NCBI GenBank assembly: GCA_038380435.1
Contig: JAWZYU010000034.1
Coordinates: 39,804,901 to 39,868,900 of the forward strand
From: Ryuthela nishihirai
Taxonomy: Eukaryota > Arthropoda > Arachnida > Araneae > Heptathelidae
Reading direction: 5' to 3'
DNA: 64,000 bases
Part shown: positions 1 to 12,544 of the stretch, one piece after another
Layout of the letters: each line of letters begins with the position of its first letter
Position numbering within the stretch: position 1 is the first letter of the stretch
Position numbers and translations under genes: made by a program
The notes under the pieces: generated by a model
What the model was told of the DNA's origin: nothing
Databases searched by the model: none
What the model saw: only the letters and a program-made list of their open reading frames with translations

Positions 1-57
1 AAGAGCTCAGAAGTTGCAGGAAGGGGGACAAAATGAACATCATCATTATCAATATAG

Positions 58-240
58 CTGCCAGGAGACAGATGATAGCCTCCCACCATGGTTATCAAGC
101 ATGTTCTTTAGCATGTGCAAAGTATGATTCTTCTGTCCATGGGCCAAGGTTTGGCATCATTTCTAAGCCCACTGGAATCCATAAGTCTAGAAAACCCAGT
201 AAGCAAAACAGGCATGTACCTAGGGGCCACCAAGTGTAGG
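58..240 (-). mobile_element. SINE1 relic
   Basis: Recognisable as ggagacagatgatagcctccc, gttctttagcatgtgca and tctaagcccactgg in the right order. Highly diverged; head lost. Confidence 0.45.
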
Positions 241-409
241 GGACTATCATAGTCTGACTGTTATACAAGGCAGTATTATTTAAAACAAAAGGAATAAATA
301 AATAGAAAAATGTATATTATCAATACAAACCAAGAAGAAGCATTCCTAAAGTTTTGGTGTCTAGTGACCCAAGGTCTTAATCTGTCACCACATAAACCAC
401 ATAGAAAAT

Positions 410-492
410 TTCAACACATGCACATTAGGGACTCAAACCTGGAAGAAAGATTGGAAGCTTGTCCTGCTACCAAATGAGCCAACTCCAGACTC
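410..492 (-). mobile_element. tRNA-like SINE head relic
   Basis: gggactcaaacctgg and accaaatgagccaac match box B and the 5' end of a SINE1 head read backwards. No body attached. Confidence 0.3.
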
Positions 493-597
493 TATAAAAC
501 AATGGGGAATGCATTACATTAGAATAATAGGATGTTATTCTGGTACAATCATGATGGCAGAAGCCACAAAGCAATTGTCAACAATTTTATCTATGCT

Positions 598-628
598 AAC
601 CCCCCCCCCCCCCCCCAACACACACACA
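598..628. repeat. Poly-C followed by (AC)n
   Basis: A run of about 17 C then aacacacacacac. The same C-run plus AACACAC pattern recurs at 4579-4614 and about 32614-32638. Confidence 0.9.
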
Positions 629-699
629 CTACTGCCCTTGGTCAGAAAGGGGATTCTGATGGAATTGGATGGAATGCTAAGCCTTGACCATGTTTGCAA

Positions 700-770
700 T
701 AGAGCCACACCCTGTACAAATTAAACAACATACTGGATGGCCTTGAAGGGAGACTTCCATCAGTCTCATC
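700..770 (+). mobile_element. SINE1 tail fragment
   Basis: The run ttaaacaacatactggatggcc ... agacttccatcagtctc resembles the second half of the body. Short and old. Confidence 0.35.
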
Positions 771-829
771 TTTAATTTTAAGAATAAAGAGCATACTATA
801 AATGGTTTTCTGGAAAAAAATGAGTTTTG

Positions 830-905
830 CTGTGTGGCATTCAAACCCACATCCCTCCAGATATATGCCTGGGTTCTAAGACCACTAAACTAGTGTCGAC
901 TCCAT
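830..905 (-). mobile_element. Possible third tRNA-derived SINE (SINE3), fragment
   Basis: Read on the minus strand: tttagtggtcttagaaccc followed by a box B-like gggtttgaatgcc. It resembles the fragment at 13975 (shared ctggag and tgtgggtt), so I group the two. Body not defined. Confidence 0.35.
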
Positions 906-907
906 CA

Positions 908-2497
908 TTCACCCACTAATCTGACATGTTTTCTGTTTTTGTTGCTACTGGTGCCACCTATGATTGAGGAAAGCAACTTTACTTTTTAGTTGCACTGAGT
1001 AAGATGTAAATAAATAAGTCACACACACTAAAGCATTATTAATAATTTATGATTAAGAGCATACTAATATATAAAATAAATTCTGCCAGCTGCATATATT
1101 AAAATAAGCTTAACTGGTTTATATCAATTAACCTTTCTTTTTTAAGTAGAAACTATCTACTGTTCTAGCAGGCATAATATTGTGTGTAAATTTTAATTGC
1201 TGTTGTCAGAGAATCTGATTATTTTGTCAGCCTTTTACAAGAAAACCTATATAAAAGTCCTTTTTTAATTCAATAGTAGAGTTGCACAGGGAATATCCTA
1301 ACAAACTTAAAACCTGAATAAGATGAAAAATTGACTTTCCCAATAAGTGAGGCATTGGTTAGAGTCCCTCTCATTGCAAACCTCAGTTTTTCAGCTAACT
1401 ATTCAAGAGTCACTTTTAAGTTAGCTAGTGGCTTAACTGGGGGTACTGCAGTCACACAGTGAAACTATGCAAGCTTGGCTTCTTAGATGTCCTTGTAGTC
1501 AAGTATTTGCATACTTGGTTTATGAGTAAATTTGATATAAGGTTATCTGTAGTAATCTTACATAGCAAATTACTTTCATAAATGGGTAAACTGACATTTG
1601 ATCAACTTTAACGACTATTAATTTGTCCAAATTTCTCCTCTCCAAAAATAGTCGAATCTTCATGTACCGTTAATTTCATAACTCTGCATAATATGTAAAA
1701 TGCAACTGCAAACAGTTTATAGTTTAATTACAACCAATACAGCAGAACTGCCACAAGTATTCTACTATACATTTTGTATAACGGCAACTATTTCTTGAAA
1801 AGGCCATAATTTTTGCCAAATGGGGGCGTATCAAGCCATTCTTTTACAATGATCACTATTGCAAAGCCAGCAGATTTTGTCACAATTAAAAAAACGAAAA
1901 TATTTAGCAAAACTGTTGCTTTTATCTAAACATTTTTTGCTACAAATTATATTTTTCAGGTTTATTTTTACCTTAAATGAATTATTGGAATATCAATTGG
2001 GTCATTTTCGGTGTTGTTTCTTCTGTCCTATAAATTGCAAAGAATAAATGATAAAAACTTATATTACTATTTTAATATAAAATGAACACTTTTACGCAAT
2101 CAGATAATAAATCTTTTCATGATACTGAATTTTAACTAATTTGACCAAAGCATATAGCTTTATATTTTCTGGTTTGACAACGCCGATTACCAACGTAGTT
2201 ACGGTTACTTAGTTTCTTTAAAACTTCGAAATTGATATTGATGTACCAAAATTCCAGAAATTTAGTAAGAGAGTAGTATACAAAAAAAGTGTACTTTAAT
2301 CATCGTCGAAATAAATTTCAAATATTTTCGTATATGAAGAAATAAAAATGTTGGTAGGAATCAGTGAGGTCATATTGGAGAGCACTCCCATTACCGTATA
2401 GCTGGGGCGCCTTGCCCAGGTCTGCATTATGCATTCAATTCATGCAGTTACGCCATCGGCTGCGTATAGAGGCAAAAAGGCTCATGATGCTTTGCAA
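908..2497. other. No feature recognised
   Basis: AT-rich, no domain-bearing reading frame. The 62-codon frame at 1859 is low-complexity. Confidence 0.6.
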
Positions 2498-2508
2498 AGG
2501 TGTTAGGA

Positions 2509-2881
2509 TTTGGGTTGTTTTACCTCTGAGCGGCACTTTTTTGCACACCATGGGCTAAATGGCCAGGTCACATGGACCCCGAAGGTTGGGGGAGGGGACC
2601 CACTGGAACAGCTGTTGGGAGACAGATGGTAGCCTCCCGTCAAGGCCATCCAGTGTGTTCTTTAACGTGCACAGGGTATGGCTCTCCCGCACACAGGGCC
2701 ACGGCTTAACGTCCCATCCGACGGACGGCGGCCTTTCCAAGCCCATCGGTGTCCCCTACTGACCGTGGGCAGGGCGGAGAATTTTGCGGAGATAAATCTC
2801 AACTCTGACCCAGCTGGGACTCGAACCTGGGAAGTACAGATTACAAGCCTGGCGCGCTACCGACTGAGCCACCCCCGCCCC
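2509..2881 (-). mobile_element. SINE1, complete copy
   Basis: Flanked by the exact 11-bp duplication aggtgttagga (2498-2508 and 2882-2892). Lacks about 14 bp (ggctcagagaaggt region) near the tail end. Head and box B (gggactcgaacc on the plus strand) intact. Confidence 0.92.
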
Positions 2882-3360
2882 AGGTGTTAGGAATAACGGT
2901 GAATGTTACTAAATAATATTGTATCAAATGATTAAGATGAGCTGGATATTAGTTTTTTCTTTACTTCATTAAGTTTTTTTCAGTGTATTAATCGAAATGA
3001 AAAGAATAAATTCGTACTTAGTCGCTTATTTCCTTAAAAAAATACGAAAGCTGGATATTTCTTCCCTTTTAATGTTTTGTGTCAACATTGCAAGAAAACT
3101 CCTTATACTTCTAATACAAATGCTGAAATGCACTTTAAATATATTAATGGCATTTTTCCGAATAAAGTTAGGGCGTAGAAAAAAAAATTTAGAGGGGTGG
3201 GTGGGACGTTGAACCAGTAAAAATGTTTTTCTCTGTCTTACCCTCGTGTTCCTTTTGTTTTCAGAAGCATACCACTTATATTTTATTTATTAATGTAAAA
3301 ATATGCTTTTATAGGTAGTTTAGAATACGTTTACCTTTCTCCCATTTCGTTTTCGAACAA

Positions 3361-3550
3361 CGTGGTTAGCGCGCTTGGCTACTGATCTAAAGGACCTGGG
3401 TTCGAGCCCCGGGTAAGGCATGGATGTGTTTTTTCTGCTGAGGTCCTGCCATCCTCTCAGATCTTCTACTTTGGCATATAAACTGACAGGCTCCTGTCAG
3501 ACCTCTGTGGCAAGCAGCTGCTTGAGGGGGTATTTATTTATTTTTATTAT
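3361..3550 (+). mobile_element. SINE2, complete copy
   Basis: A second tRNA-derived SINE, about 190 bp. Box A region gtggttagcgcgcttgg, box B gggttcgagcccc, then ttctgctgaggtcctgcc, aactgacaggctcctgtcag and gcaagcagctgcttgaggggg, ending in an ATTT-rich tail. The body is unrelated to SINE1. Confidence 0.85.
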
Positions 3551-3555
3551 TTAAT

Positions 3556-6500
3556 GGTAGCTAGGCATAAATTGGTAGGAGAACTGTGTACCAATCCCAA
3601 TGATGGTGCACATAACCGGCCAGGTTTAGCGCCTAATGTCCGACACCGCCTTCTCGTGGTGCAGAACGTTAGTACCTTTCAAAAGTGATATCTTTTGGAA
3701 CGGAACGGAAGAGGAGGGTTGCCAGCTCAGTGTGGCCTATTGATCTGGTCACATATGGCTACTTTTTCTTTCTTTCAACCTTGCTGAGGAGTGGTCAACT
3801 TCACAGAGTCCAGGTGCTGACAATTTATATCTACTAGACTGGACGTTTATGGATCCTGGACTTGCTGCACTGGTGGATCTCTGTTGAGGGAGAATCTGCT
3901 GCTGTGTTTTCTGTTTGTTCGTGGGTTGCTAGCCCTAAGTGAACAGAGGCATGGGATACCTTATATTAGCTGGTGGATAATCCTGATCAGAGGCCACCAC
4001 AAGTACCTGAATTTCACTTAGCAAGTTGGGCATCATCAATCTTACACTAGTGTCCCAGGCAGGCCATTTGGCTCTTGAAAAAGTCCACTTGAAAAGGTGG
4101 TGCCTGAATTTCCTACCAGCATTGGTGGCTTCAGCCTTTCGCGGAGGAACAGGTTTTTGCCCCATGCCTGCGATCATGGGTCTGTCTGATATTGTTGGCC
4201 CTACCTATCTCAATAAACGTAGTTTCTTTAAAAATCCTACTAATCATTTTCTCTCTGCAGGAACCTGGAACGTGAGGACATTACATAGAGAATGTTCTCT
4301 TGATGACCTCATGCAAGAGTTACGTCCAGCATTATAACCTAGATATTCTAGGCTTGAAAGAGAACAGATGGACAGGTAAAGGTGAGATACTTAAAAATAA
4401 CTTTAAATTTATCTTTTCAGGCAGGGAGGAAGGAAATCATCTCCAGGGTGTAGGTTTGCTTTCTCAGCAAACATGCCAGTGATTCTCTTCCTTCTAGGAT
4501 ATAACTGCATTAATGAAAGATTTCTTACTGCAAAATTTAAAACAAAAATTAAAGACTTGAATGTCATTTGTTGTTATGCCCCCCCCCCCCCCCCCCCCCC
4601 AACACACACACACAGAGTACTCTGATGAGAAAGTGGATAGGTTTTACAGTCAGCTTCAGGATATTTTGAATTCTGTGGAGATATTTCTCTTGGACTAGGT
4701 GACTTCAATGCTAAAGTAGGTACTGATTCTAATCTTTGGGCAGGAGTTTTAGGTCCCTTTGGAATTGGTTGTTCCAATGGCAATGAGGAACGTCTCCTAC
4801 AGGTAAGTAGACTTAATAGTTTGGGAATAACTAACACATAATACAAACACCAGAGCATTTATAAATATACATGGGTTTCACCTGATGGGTTGCACAGGAA
4901 TATGATAGATTACATTTTAATTAACAGCAAATGGGCCAGTTCAGTTAGGAATACCAGATCATATAGGGCAGCCGAAATTGAGTCTGAAAATTATCTGGTC
5001 AAAAGTGAAAAAAAGTCAAAAAGTGAAAAAGTTTTGCAGCTGAAGCTTAAGAAATGTTGTGCTAAGGTTAAGAAAATTACCTTCAACACTGAAAGATCCA
5101 GATATAGCCAAAGCATACCATGATAGTCTACTTAGTCATTATGACAATCATGGTTTGCTTACTGCTGAAGTTGAGAATGGGATCAGTTTAAACAGGCTTT
5201 TCTTGAAACTTGGGTAAAAGAGAACAGATGAGACAAAATTATTTGAGTAATAAGACTATGAAACTTATTTCTGAAAGAAGGAAGTGCAGGATTAATATGA
5301 ATCAACATCAAACTAGCCTAACAGAAGGCATTACAACGAGCTTAATAAACGTATAAAGGATCAGTTAATAGCTGATAAGAAGCTTTGGATTGATAGCTTG
5401 GCCGACAAAACAGAGGAAGCAGTTAAACAACACAACAGCAGGGGGTTGTAACACATTGTTAATGTTTTATGTGGGAATCCGTACATAAGGATTGAGGGAA
5501 ACACAGGTACATAAGGATTGAGGGATAAATACGCCAAGGTGGTTGATGGTGAGGATTCTGTGATGGCTAAGTGGGCTGAGAATTTCAGAGATGTTATAAA
5601 GAATGTGATTATTTTTACTCCCATTGTTTGTAATGAGGATAAATGCATTACCGACTTTTATGATGGCCCTGTATCACATTCTGAAGTCACATTGGTTATC
5701 TCTAAATTAAAACTGCGTAAATCCCCATGGGTGGACGAAATCACCACTGAAATGCTTAAAGCTGGGAACATTTGTGTTGTCATATGGCTGAATGAAATTT
5801 TGAATATTTTTTACGTAAAGGTGTTGTTCCTAAGGATTTTACTAGAGCTATCATTGTCCCAATTTAAAAAAAAAGTGATCTTAGTTCTTGTGATAATTAT
5901 AAGGGAATTAGTTTACTCTCTGTTCCAGGCAAAGTTCTTTGCTTGATATTTAATAAAGAATATGGTTGATGGACAACTGCATGGTGAACGGTGTGGATTC
6001 AGAAATGGTAGGGGATGTAGTGATCAAATATTTTCATTTAGGCATATTCTTGAGAAATGTTCAGAGTTTCAGAAACCTGTGGTTGCTAGTTTTATAGATT
6101 TCAAGAAGGCTTTTGACTCTGTTGATCGACATAATTTGTGATTGTTAAATCATATGGAATACGTGATAAGTTAGTTAGTGTGATAAGAGCTCTCTATAAT
6201 AACACTGAGTCGTGAGTGAGAGTTGGTACATCTTGCAGTGGATTAGTTTAGTATTGCTCATGGAGTTAGACAAAGGTGCATTTTGTCTCCTTTTTTCTGT
6301 AGTTTGGTTATTGATTATGTAATGCGAAATTCTTTACAAGGGAAAGATTTTAGCCCTAAATGGTCTAGAGGTTTCAAAATTTCTAGACTATTTAGTCATT
6401 CTGCATAACAAAAACAAATAGATTATACAGGTGATTTGGCCCTGTTGGCTACTGATGTTGATGAGACTGGTAGTAGAGTAGGTTTGGTTATAAACAGAGA

Positions 6501-7170
6501 GAAAATTAAAATGATGAAAATTGGTCAGGCAGATGGTGCTTCAATTGTTTTGAATGGCTGTACTATTGAGCAAGCGACTCAGTTTAATTATCTTGGGAGC
6601 TATGCAACAGATACTGGTGATATGCGGCTTGAGATAAATAGAACAGGGATTGCCGCTGGGACTTTTAAGAATCTATGGAGAGTATGGAAAAATAGGCATA
6701 TACACCTAAAGACTAAAATTAGGCTGTATAATAGTTTTGTTCTTTCTAAGGTTAGTTATGGTAGCGAAACATGGACCCTTTTTAAGCAGGATAACAAAAA
6801 ACTTGATGCCTTTGATTCTAGATGCTTACGCAGTATCTTGGGCATTACGTGGTTTGACTGTAATGATGAGGTTAGGAGTCATCAACCTCTTTTGAGCAGC
6901 ATATTGTACAGAGAGAGACTGCATTGGTTTGGCCATGTGTCTGTATGCATAGCTGCAGATTGGCAAAGAGGATTATGAACAGTGTGCCTAAGGGTATCAG
7001 AAAAAGGGGGGAGACCTAGGATGCAATGGGCAGACAAAGTCAAACAGGACCTTGCTAGAATTCGCTTTGAGTGACCAAATGCAGCAGCTGTAGCTCAAAA
7101 GAGACACATATGGAGAGCAAAATTACAGTCTGGTTGGACCTCCGTAGACCATGGTTGCATGAGGATTTTG
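3556..7170 (+). mobile_element. LINE-A copy 1: RTE/BovB-like non-LTR retrotransposon, decayed
   Basis: Broken by frameshifts and stops but ordered like a LINE. Endonuclease: GTWNVRTL near 4261 and YNLDILGLKENRW near 4335; GDFNAKVG near 4699; NMIDYILIN near 4900. Reverse transcriptase: KSPWVDEITTEML near 5715, then FRNGRGCSDQIFS and SFIDFKKAFDSVDR near 6000-6130 and IDYVMRNSLQGKDF near 6310. The 3' part (NYLGSYATDTGDM, SYGSETWTL, GHV) lies at 6436-6978. It ends near ggattttgtatgta, the start of a TATG-type tail seen in other copies. The WNVRTL endonuclease and GDFNAKVG favour the RTE/BovB group; clade not proven. The 5' limit is set at the end of the SINE2 tail and is tentative. Confidence 0.8.
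4579..4614. repeat. Poly-C followed by (AC)n inside LINE-A
   Basis: About 22 C then aacacacacacac, interrupting the endonuclease region. Confidence 0.9.
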
Positions 7171-8570
7171 TATGTAATTGCTATATACCTAATATTGCTA
7201 CCTTGAATTATTCATTTCTTTTCCTCCTTTCATCCCCCTTGAAAAAAAATCTGCCGACGCCAATGTTCGTAAAGCAATATACTGTTTTTCAAAGTTATAT
7301 TAAGCCGCTCTTTCTAAGTATTTTTTTCCATGCCTACAACACTATCGAATCCGTTCCAAACGATGTTGACATACATTAGGGCAGGATTCGATCGGTTGGG
7401 GGGGGAGGGGGCTGAAATTTAATAGAACGGATACACACCCACCGACACAACCTATTTAGCATATTTTCAAGTTTCTTTTAATAGAATGGAGACACACATA
7501 AAGAACCTATTTCACATATTTTCATTTTTAAAAGAACACTTGGAAAAAAGGGGGGAAATATCTAGTTCATTTCGCGATAATTTTTCGAAAATTCTTGAAA
7601 AAAAAAGTTCAAATTTAATCTAATTTTTAATTCCCCCACCACCAACCGAAATAAAAAAAATCACCCACCCATACACACAAAAAAAACTTTTTCTCTTTAT
7701 TAGGATATATATAAATAACTAGCAGTGTGTAGCTAATTTGTCATGAAAAGATATTTATCATTTATTGAATATAATTCAGATAAAATTTACATGCAATTAT
7801 TGATAAAATATCGTATTTAAATCGTTCAATTTTTGTATATGATTTAAGACTATATTTTAAAACTTTAATCTATGATCTTGTACCCATTTGGAAAGATATG
7901 GTATACTAATATTTTTTAAAATAGCATATGTTGCATTAATTACCCCCCTGCTTTCGATTTAATGATCACTAAGTGATAAAGTAGTCCCCTATAAACAATT
8001 AATATTATTTACAGCATTCAAACCCAGAGCATCATTGAAGCACATTCCGCCATCGCAAACGTCTCTTTTTGCCTCCGTATCGAAAAGGCGTACGATTCGA
8101 ATATGATCATGGTGGACGTTGCCAGCGTTGTATCTAGCAATGTTATCTCGATGATAGGGATAGCTTGCTCTGGGTATATTAGAACCACAGATGAGGATTA
8201 GAACCAAATTAGAATATGTCGCAATAAAAGTAAATATTAAGGATTTAGATTAACTTGCATATAACAATAATTATAACATCAATTATTATAATGCATATTA
8301 GTTTAGTACCTATTCCACTCAAAAGAATCTTTCATTCATCTCTCAAAACAAAATTCCGCGTTTTCCTACCCCTCTGGGGAAAGAAAAGGTATAAATTATT
8401 GCTGCCAATGTATATCTTTTAATCATCACATTCCACCACTAAAATATGAAATTTCTTGTCCAAATATATCGTTTGCAATATCCGCTAAACATTTCCTCAC
8501 CGTTAGAAGGTACAATTAAAACTTGGGGGAAACGCTATCCAAAAGCGCATCGTAATAGTTTATCTATATA
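7171..8570. other. No gene; low-complexity patches
   Basis: Holds A- and C-rich runs (7380-7690) and diverged sequence. A 72-codon minus frame near 8000-8200 has no recognisable domain. Confidence 0.5.
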
Positions 8571-8980
8571 CAGGGTGATTCAAAACTTATCGTTCAAATT
8601 TCGTGGGGAGGTAGGGAATACGTCAGGAAACCGATTTCACACAGGAACGTCATCTACATGAACAAAATGGACAAGTTTTGGGGTATTGGTCTTCGTAAAC
8701 TTGCCTAGCTCGGCGGCCGCTTTCGCCAGCTGCCCAATATGCGAGATGCATATCCGCTAGCTCTTGATGCGTAAAACGATTCATCTTATCACTAGTAAGT
8801 CAGCTCGTACACTGATGACAGCGGGAGTGGTCGGGCGAGCTGTACACTGGTTGGGTACACACAGCGTCCTCTACATACGCATGCGTACATTTGCGGACAT
8901 ACTTTCCTATGTGAAATCGATTTCCTGACGTATTCCCTACCTCCCCACGAAATTTGAACGATAAGTTTTGAATCACCCTG
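8571..8980. mobile_element. Mariner-type MITE with ~79-bp inverted repeats and a transposase stub
   Basis: Nearly perfect inverted repeats (8571-8649 and 8902-8980) start cagggtgattcaaaactt; each end abuts tata, so a TA duplication is present. The internal ~250 bp is GC-richer. On the minus strand from 8788 it encodes an ATG-led stretch with FTHQELADMHLAYW and RRARQVYEDQYP, a DUF4817-like helix-turn-helix, before stops. It looks like an internal-deletion derivative of a longer transposon that kept the transposase N-terminus. Confidence 0.85.
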
Positions 8981-9327
8981 TATATAACACAAAAATTTGC
9001 GTCGACGTCCCCCCCCCCTGCACATAAAAATGAAAACCATTGTCCTCAATGCAAATTTAGTGACATTCGCATTTTATAACTAAAATTTCTATTATATGGC
9101 TTACATTGTTTTAAATTTTGCGATTTTTAACTTTTTCCACCGTCAGAGGGCACAATTATAGCGATTAGGGAATTCCGAAAAGGAGAATCGTAATATTTCA
9201 ATACCTATCCAATCCAAAAATATTTATCTTTTAAAAGATGTTGAATGTCTACAGAGAGATGACAAAATGAACACTTGGCTCGTTTTTCCTGAAAATGAGC
9301 TAAAAATTATAATTAAATTATATAGGA

Positions 9328-9711
9328 TATGGGTTGTTTTACCTCTGAGCAACACTTTTTTGCACACCATGGGCTAAATGGCCAGGTTACATGGCCCCCG
9401 AAGGCTCAGAGAAGGTTGGGGGAGGGGACCCACTGGAACAGCTGTTGGGAGACAGATAGTAGCCTCCCGTCAAGGCCATCCAGCGTGTTCTTTAACGTGC
9501 ACAGGGTATGGCTCTCTCGCACACGGGGCCACGGCTTAACGTGCCATCCGACGGACTGCGGCCTTTCCAAGCCCATCGGTGTCCCCTACTGACCGTGGCA
9601 GGGCGGGGAATTTTGCGGAGATAAATCTCAACGCTGACCCAGCTGGGACTCGAATCTGGGAACTACAGATTACGAGCCTGGCGCGCTACCGACTGAGCCA
9701 CCCCCGCCCCA
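9328..9711 (-). mobile_element. SINE1, complete copy
   Basis: Exact 13-bp duplication aaattatatagga at 9315-9327 and 9712-9724; the longest clean duplication I found for the family. Few differences from other full copies, so probably young. Confidence 0.93.
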
Positions 9712-9724
9712 AAATTATATAGGA

Positions 9725-11452
9725 AGAATGGTTACCGTCACTATATAAATATGCCGAATCTTAGTTATTATGGGCAGTTGGCAAACATTCTGGTCAAGAG
9801 GTTTGCATTGACAGTGATTAAACTTTGTAGTTTACTAATTTTTTCCCAATGATTTAAATCCCGCAACTATATGCTTTTTTCTTCTGACATTCGTAAAGCA
9901 TGTGCCTATTATGAATCTCTCTCTCATAGTACGCACATTTTCTTGCAATGCTTATAAACCTCTTTATTGCAGCATCGAACCTTAAATCTCCGTTCTTCAG
10001 CTTATTTTCATATCTCACTATCTTTATTATTACGTCCTTTTATTCTTCTTCCTATTTCAATGAGCAATCAACATTGTTCTTATTTTTCCTCTTCCTCGTA
10101 ATTTTTCAATGTCACATTTTGATTGCATCTTCATCATCCCCTGCCTTCTGAACGATGCCAATGCATATTACATAAAATAGTATTGCATGAAATTTTAGGT
10201 TAAGCTTGGATCCACTGTCATCCAACCTGTTCACACTGGTTGTTCACAACGTAATGATCACCTATTAGCTGTTAAAGATTAACTTCAATCAAAAATAAAT
10301 AACAATATAAACAACTAATAATAAAACTTTCAAATATAAATTTATAATTTAGTAAAATTCATAAAACATCCCTTAAGTGGTAATTATTATGTTCTCCAAT
10401 AGTAATTACCCTCAGGTTGAGAACCATTGCTTTAGAATATCTATATATTTCATAATATTGTAAACTCCAATATGAAGAAAAAGTTATAGCTGATGTGTAA
10501 CACTGGGCACATAGCACTCATAGTATAAAGATATAATAAAAGTGATTAGTGTAATATACACACCCTTATATAACGAGTGGAGCATTGTATAGGTAGGTTT
10601 GGTGTTTCGAGCCCTTTAGGTGAGGCACTTGCAGCATTTAAAATCGCTGGGTGGTTTGTATTTTGAAAAATGTTTCATTTCACATTCACTTTTGTTAAAG
10701 AGCACTGCCATATGGCAATCTGCGAGAGTTTTACAAGACATTTTTAACTAGTCGTATATTGTAAACTTTATAGTTTATTATTAAAGTGGAAAACGCAACT
10801 GGTACATATTTTTTTTTCATTTATTATTCAAGACCACTGCTGCATGATATCTGCAATTTTTCGTAAGTATACATAATTATGATACTATATTTATTACACA
10901 TTATTATCACACTATTTGTTATTAAACTGTAAAACACAAATCCATACTATTTAACAAAAAATTTAACACAAATCCATACTATTTAACAAAAAATCCTTAA
11001 TAGGTTGGCTACTAACTGAAAACAGAATATTGTGAGCCATAGGGATGAATCTACACTTTTTTTAATTTGTGGAAACAATTACATCTACAAAATTTCTTTT
11101 TACCGATTTCTACTAATAACAATAAGCTGTACTAATTTTATTGCTCAACAAATATTACTTAATTCTATGCTGTTTTTCAGCAGAGAATTACATAATCTAC
11201 CTCTAATTATCTGTAATGTTATAGGCAAAAAAATAATAGCAATGGACATTTAGAGTGCATACTTTTCAATGGCTTTAAAACAACCAATTTATTTCCAATT
11301 GTGATTAGTCTGAATTCACACCACCACCCAGCTTCAAGTTAAAAGTGTGCGATGGACGAATTGTTCCCATTGCCAATGATTCTGCTACTGTTCTGTTATA
11401 GAATAATCAAAGTGAGAAACAAAAAACAAAATGCTAGATTTAAACAATAACA
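9725..11452. other. No feature recognised apart from a short duplication
   Basis: AT-rich intergenic sequence downstream of copy 1. Short open frames (67-73 codons) show only Phe/Ser/Leu-rich composition. Confidence 0.5.
10933..10994. repeat. Short tandem duplication, 32-bp unit
   Basis: aacacaaatccatactattt occurs at 10933 and 10965 in two near-identical units. Confidence 0.85.
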
Positions 11453-11458
11453 ATTTAT
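11453..11458 (-). promoter_or_regulatory. Candidate poly(A) signal of copy 1
   Basis: AATAAA on the minus strand about 90 bases downstream of the copy 1 stop codon, in AT-rich sequence. Position and motif suit 3'-end formation; the cleavage site itself is not visible. Confidence 0.5.
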
Positions 11459-11545
11459 TTGGCCAAACTTTTGATTCTGACCACTTGGGTATGAATATAT
11501 TCAAAAAGTATAAGTGTGTATTCAAACCACTAGCCAGAATTATAT

Positions 11546-12475
11546 TTATAATTTTGATTTTCCATACAAACTAAGGAAGGAATTTATATGTGGAGCTAAG
11601 TGATGCGGATTATTTAAATGGGCAAAATGATTTCCTTCTACTTCAACAACACAGAAAGTTGCACAAGAATTTCTATATATTTCTAAAAATTCATCTAATA
11701 CTTCAGGAGTTTTAGATTTAAAAACTACAGAATCTTTTCCTAAGATTATCAGCAAATTGCATTTCAATTTACTCATATAAACTTTCAATGTATCATGGCT
11801 TAATAATTGTAAATCTTCAGTTGCTTTCACTCTAATATCCCTTGTGAATACTACTCCTTGACCACATTCAGATGGTTTAGATCCTCTTTTTAGCAAAATC
11901 CTTGCAGATTCATCAGTAATTTCACCAAACACTGCTCCTTTCAAACGTTCTATTGCATTATCCTGGGAATAAACACGTGGGGCACTATGGGCTTTACTTT
12001 CCAAATGAAGGTGATTTTCTACACCTTTCCAAGAAATTTTTGGCAATACTGACGCTGATCTTGATGATGGTTTAACAATATCAAGTGTTATAATGCTTAT
12101 TACCTTCAAAGGAAATATACTACCATACATTAAAGCTATACATCCTCCTAAACTGTGGCCAATAATACTGAATTTTTCCCAATTTAAAAAGTCGGTAATA
12201 CGTTTGACTTCAATAACAGACTCTATGAGATGATAAAAACTGCCTACTGGTTTATGGGATGAAAATCCATGACCTGGAAAATCTACAGCTACTACATATA
12301 ATGATGGGGATAAAAGTGGGATCAGTGCATCAAAAGAACCAGCATTATCTTGCCATCCATGAAGAGCTAAAACAGGCAAACCATTTTCATTGCCCCATGC
12401 CTTGGCTGCAATAAAACCATATGGAACTGGAATTAACAGTTCTTTTACTGGATGAGATTCCTCTTTAGATGCCAT
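11546..12475 (-). CDS. Copy 1: SERHL/kraken-like alpha/beta hydrolase with peroxisomal PTS1 tail
   Basis: A 309-residue serine hydrolase of the alpha/beta-hydrolase fold; substrate unknown. Seen: the oxyanion motif HGWQDNAGSF at residues 39-48, DFPGHGFSSH at 65-74, the nucleophile elbow GHSLGG with Ser108, Asp132 after strand 6, Asp248 in LGKDS after strand 7, and GNHFAHL with His283. The protein ends GKSKL; the last three residues SKL are a canonical PTS1, so I infer import into peroxisomes. The start is the ATG at 12475. The same frame continues upstream only to a TGA in the exon, so there is no room for the N-terminal extension of the other copies. The exon begins at a 3' splice site (ttttttacag) with first base 12544, leaving a 5' leader with a 21-codon upstream ORF that ends one base before this ATG. 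A poly(A) signal lies about 90 bases past the stop. It is the most divergent copy and possibly closest to the ancestral form. Family assignment is firm; exact function is not. Confidence 0.88.
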   Translation of the reverse strand: MASKEESHPVKELLIPVPYGFIAAKAWGNENGLPVLALHGWQDNAGSFDALIPLLSPSLYVVAVDFPGHGFSSHKPVGSFYHLIESVIEVKRITDFLNWEKFSIIGHSLGGCIALMYGSIFPLKVISIITLDIVKPSSRSASVLPKISWKGVENHLHLESKAHSAPRVYSQDNAIERLKGAVFGEITDESARILLKRGSKPSECGQGVVFTRDIRVKATEDLQLLSHDTLKVYMSKLKCNLLIILGKDSVVFKSKTPEVLDEFLEIYRNSCATFCVVEVEGNHFAHLNNPHHLAPHINSFLSLYGKSKL

Positions 12476-12476
12476 T

Positions 12477-12542
12477 TTAGACTGGGAATATTTCAAGCAA
12501 AACTTGTTGCAACACCTCTCTTTGGTATAACAATAGTTTCAT
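12477..12542 (-). CDS. Upstream ORF in the copy 1 leader
   Basis: A 21-codon ORF starts two bases into the copy 1 exon (ATG at 12542) and stops with TAA at 12479-12477; one base separates that stop from the main ATG at 12475. If the splice site just upstream is used, ribosomes meet this ATG first, so the main protein would need leaky scanning or reinitiation. The peptide is Leu/Val-rich with no recognisable domain. It may simply be a by-product of losing the coding presequence. Whether it is translated cannot be judged from sequence. Confidence 0.35.
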   Translation of the reverse strand: MKLLLYQREVLQQVLLEIFPV

Positions 12543-12544
12543 TC

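Noticed and set aside
598..628. Recurring poly-C plus (AC)n as a specific element
   Set aside because: Flanks of the occurrences at 0.6, 4.6 and 32.6 kb are unrelated; ordinary simple repeats explain them.
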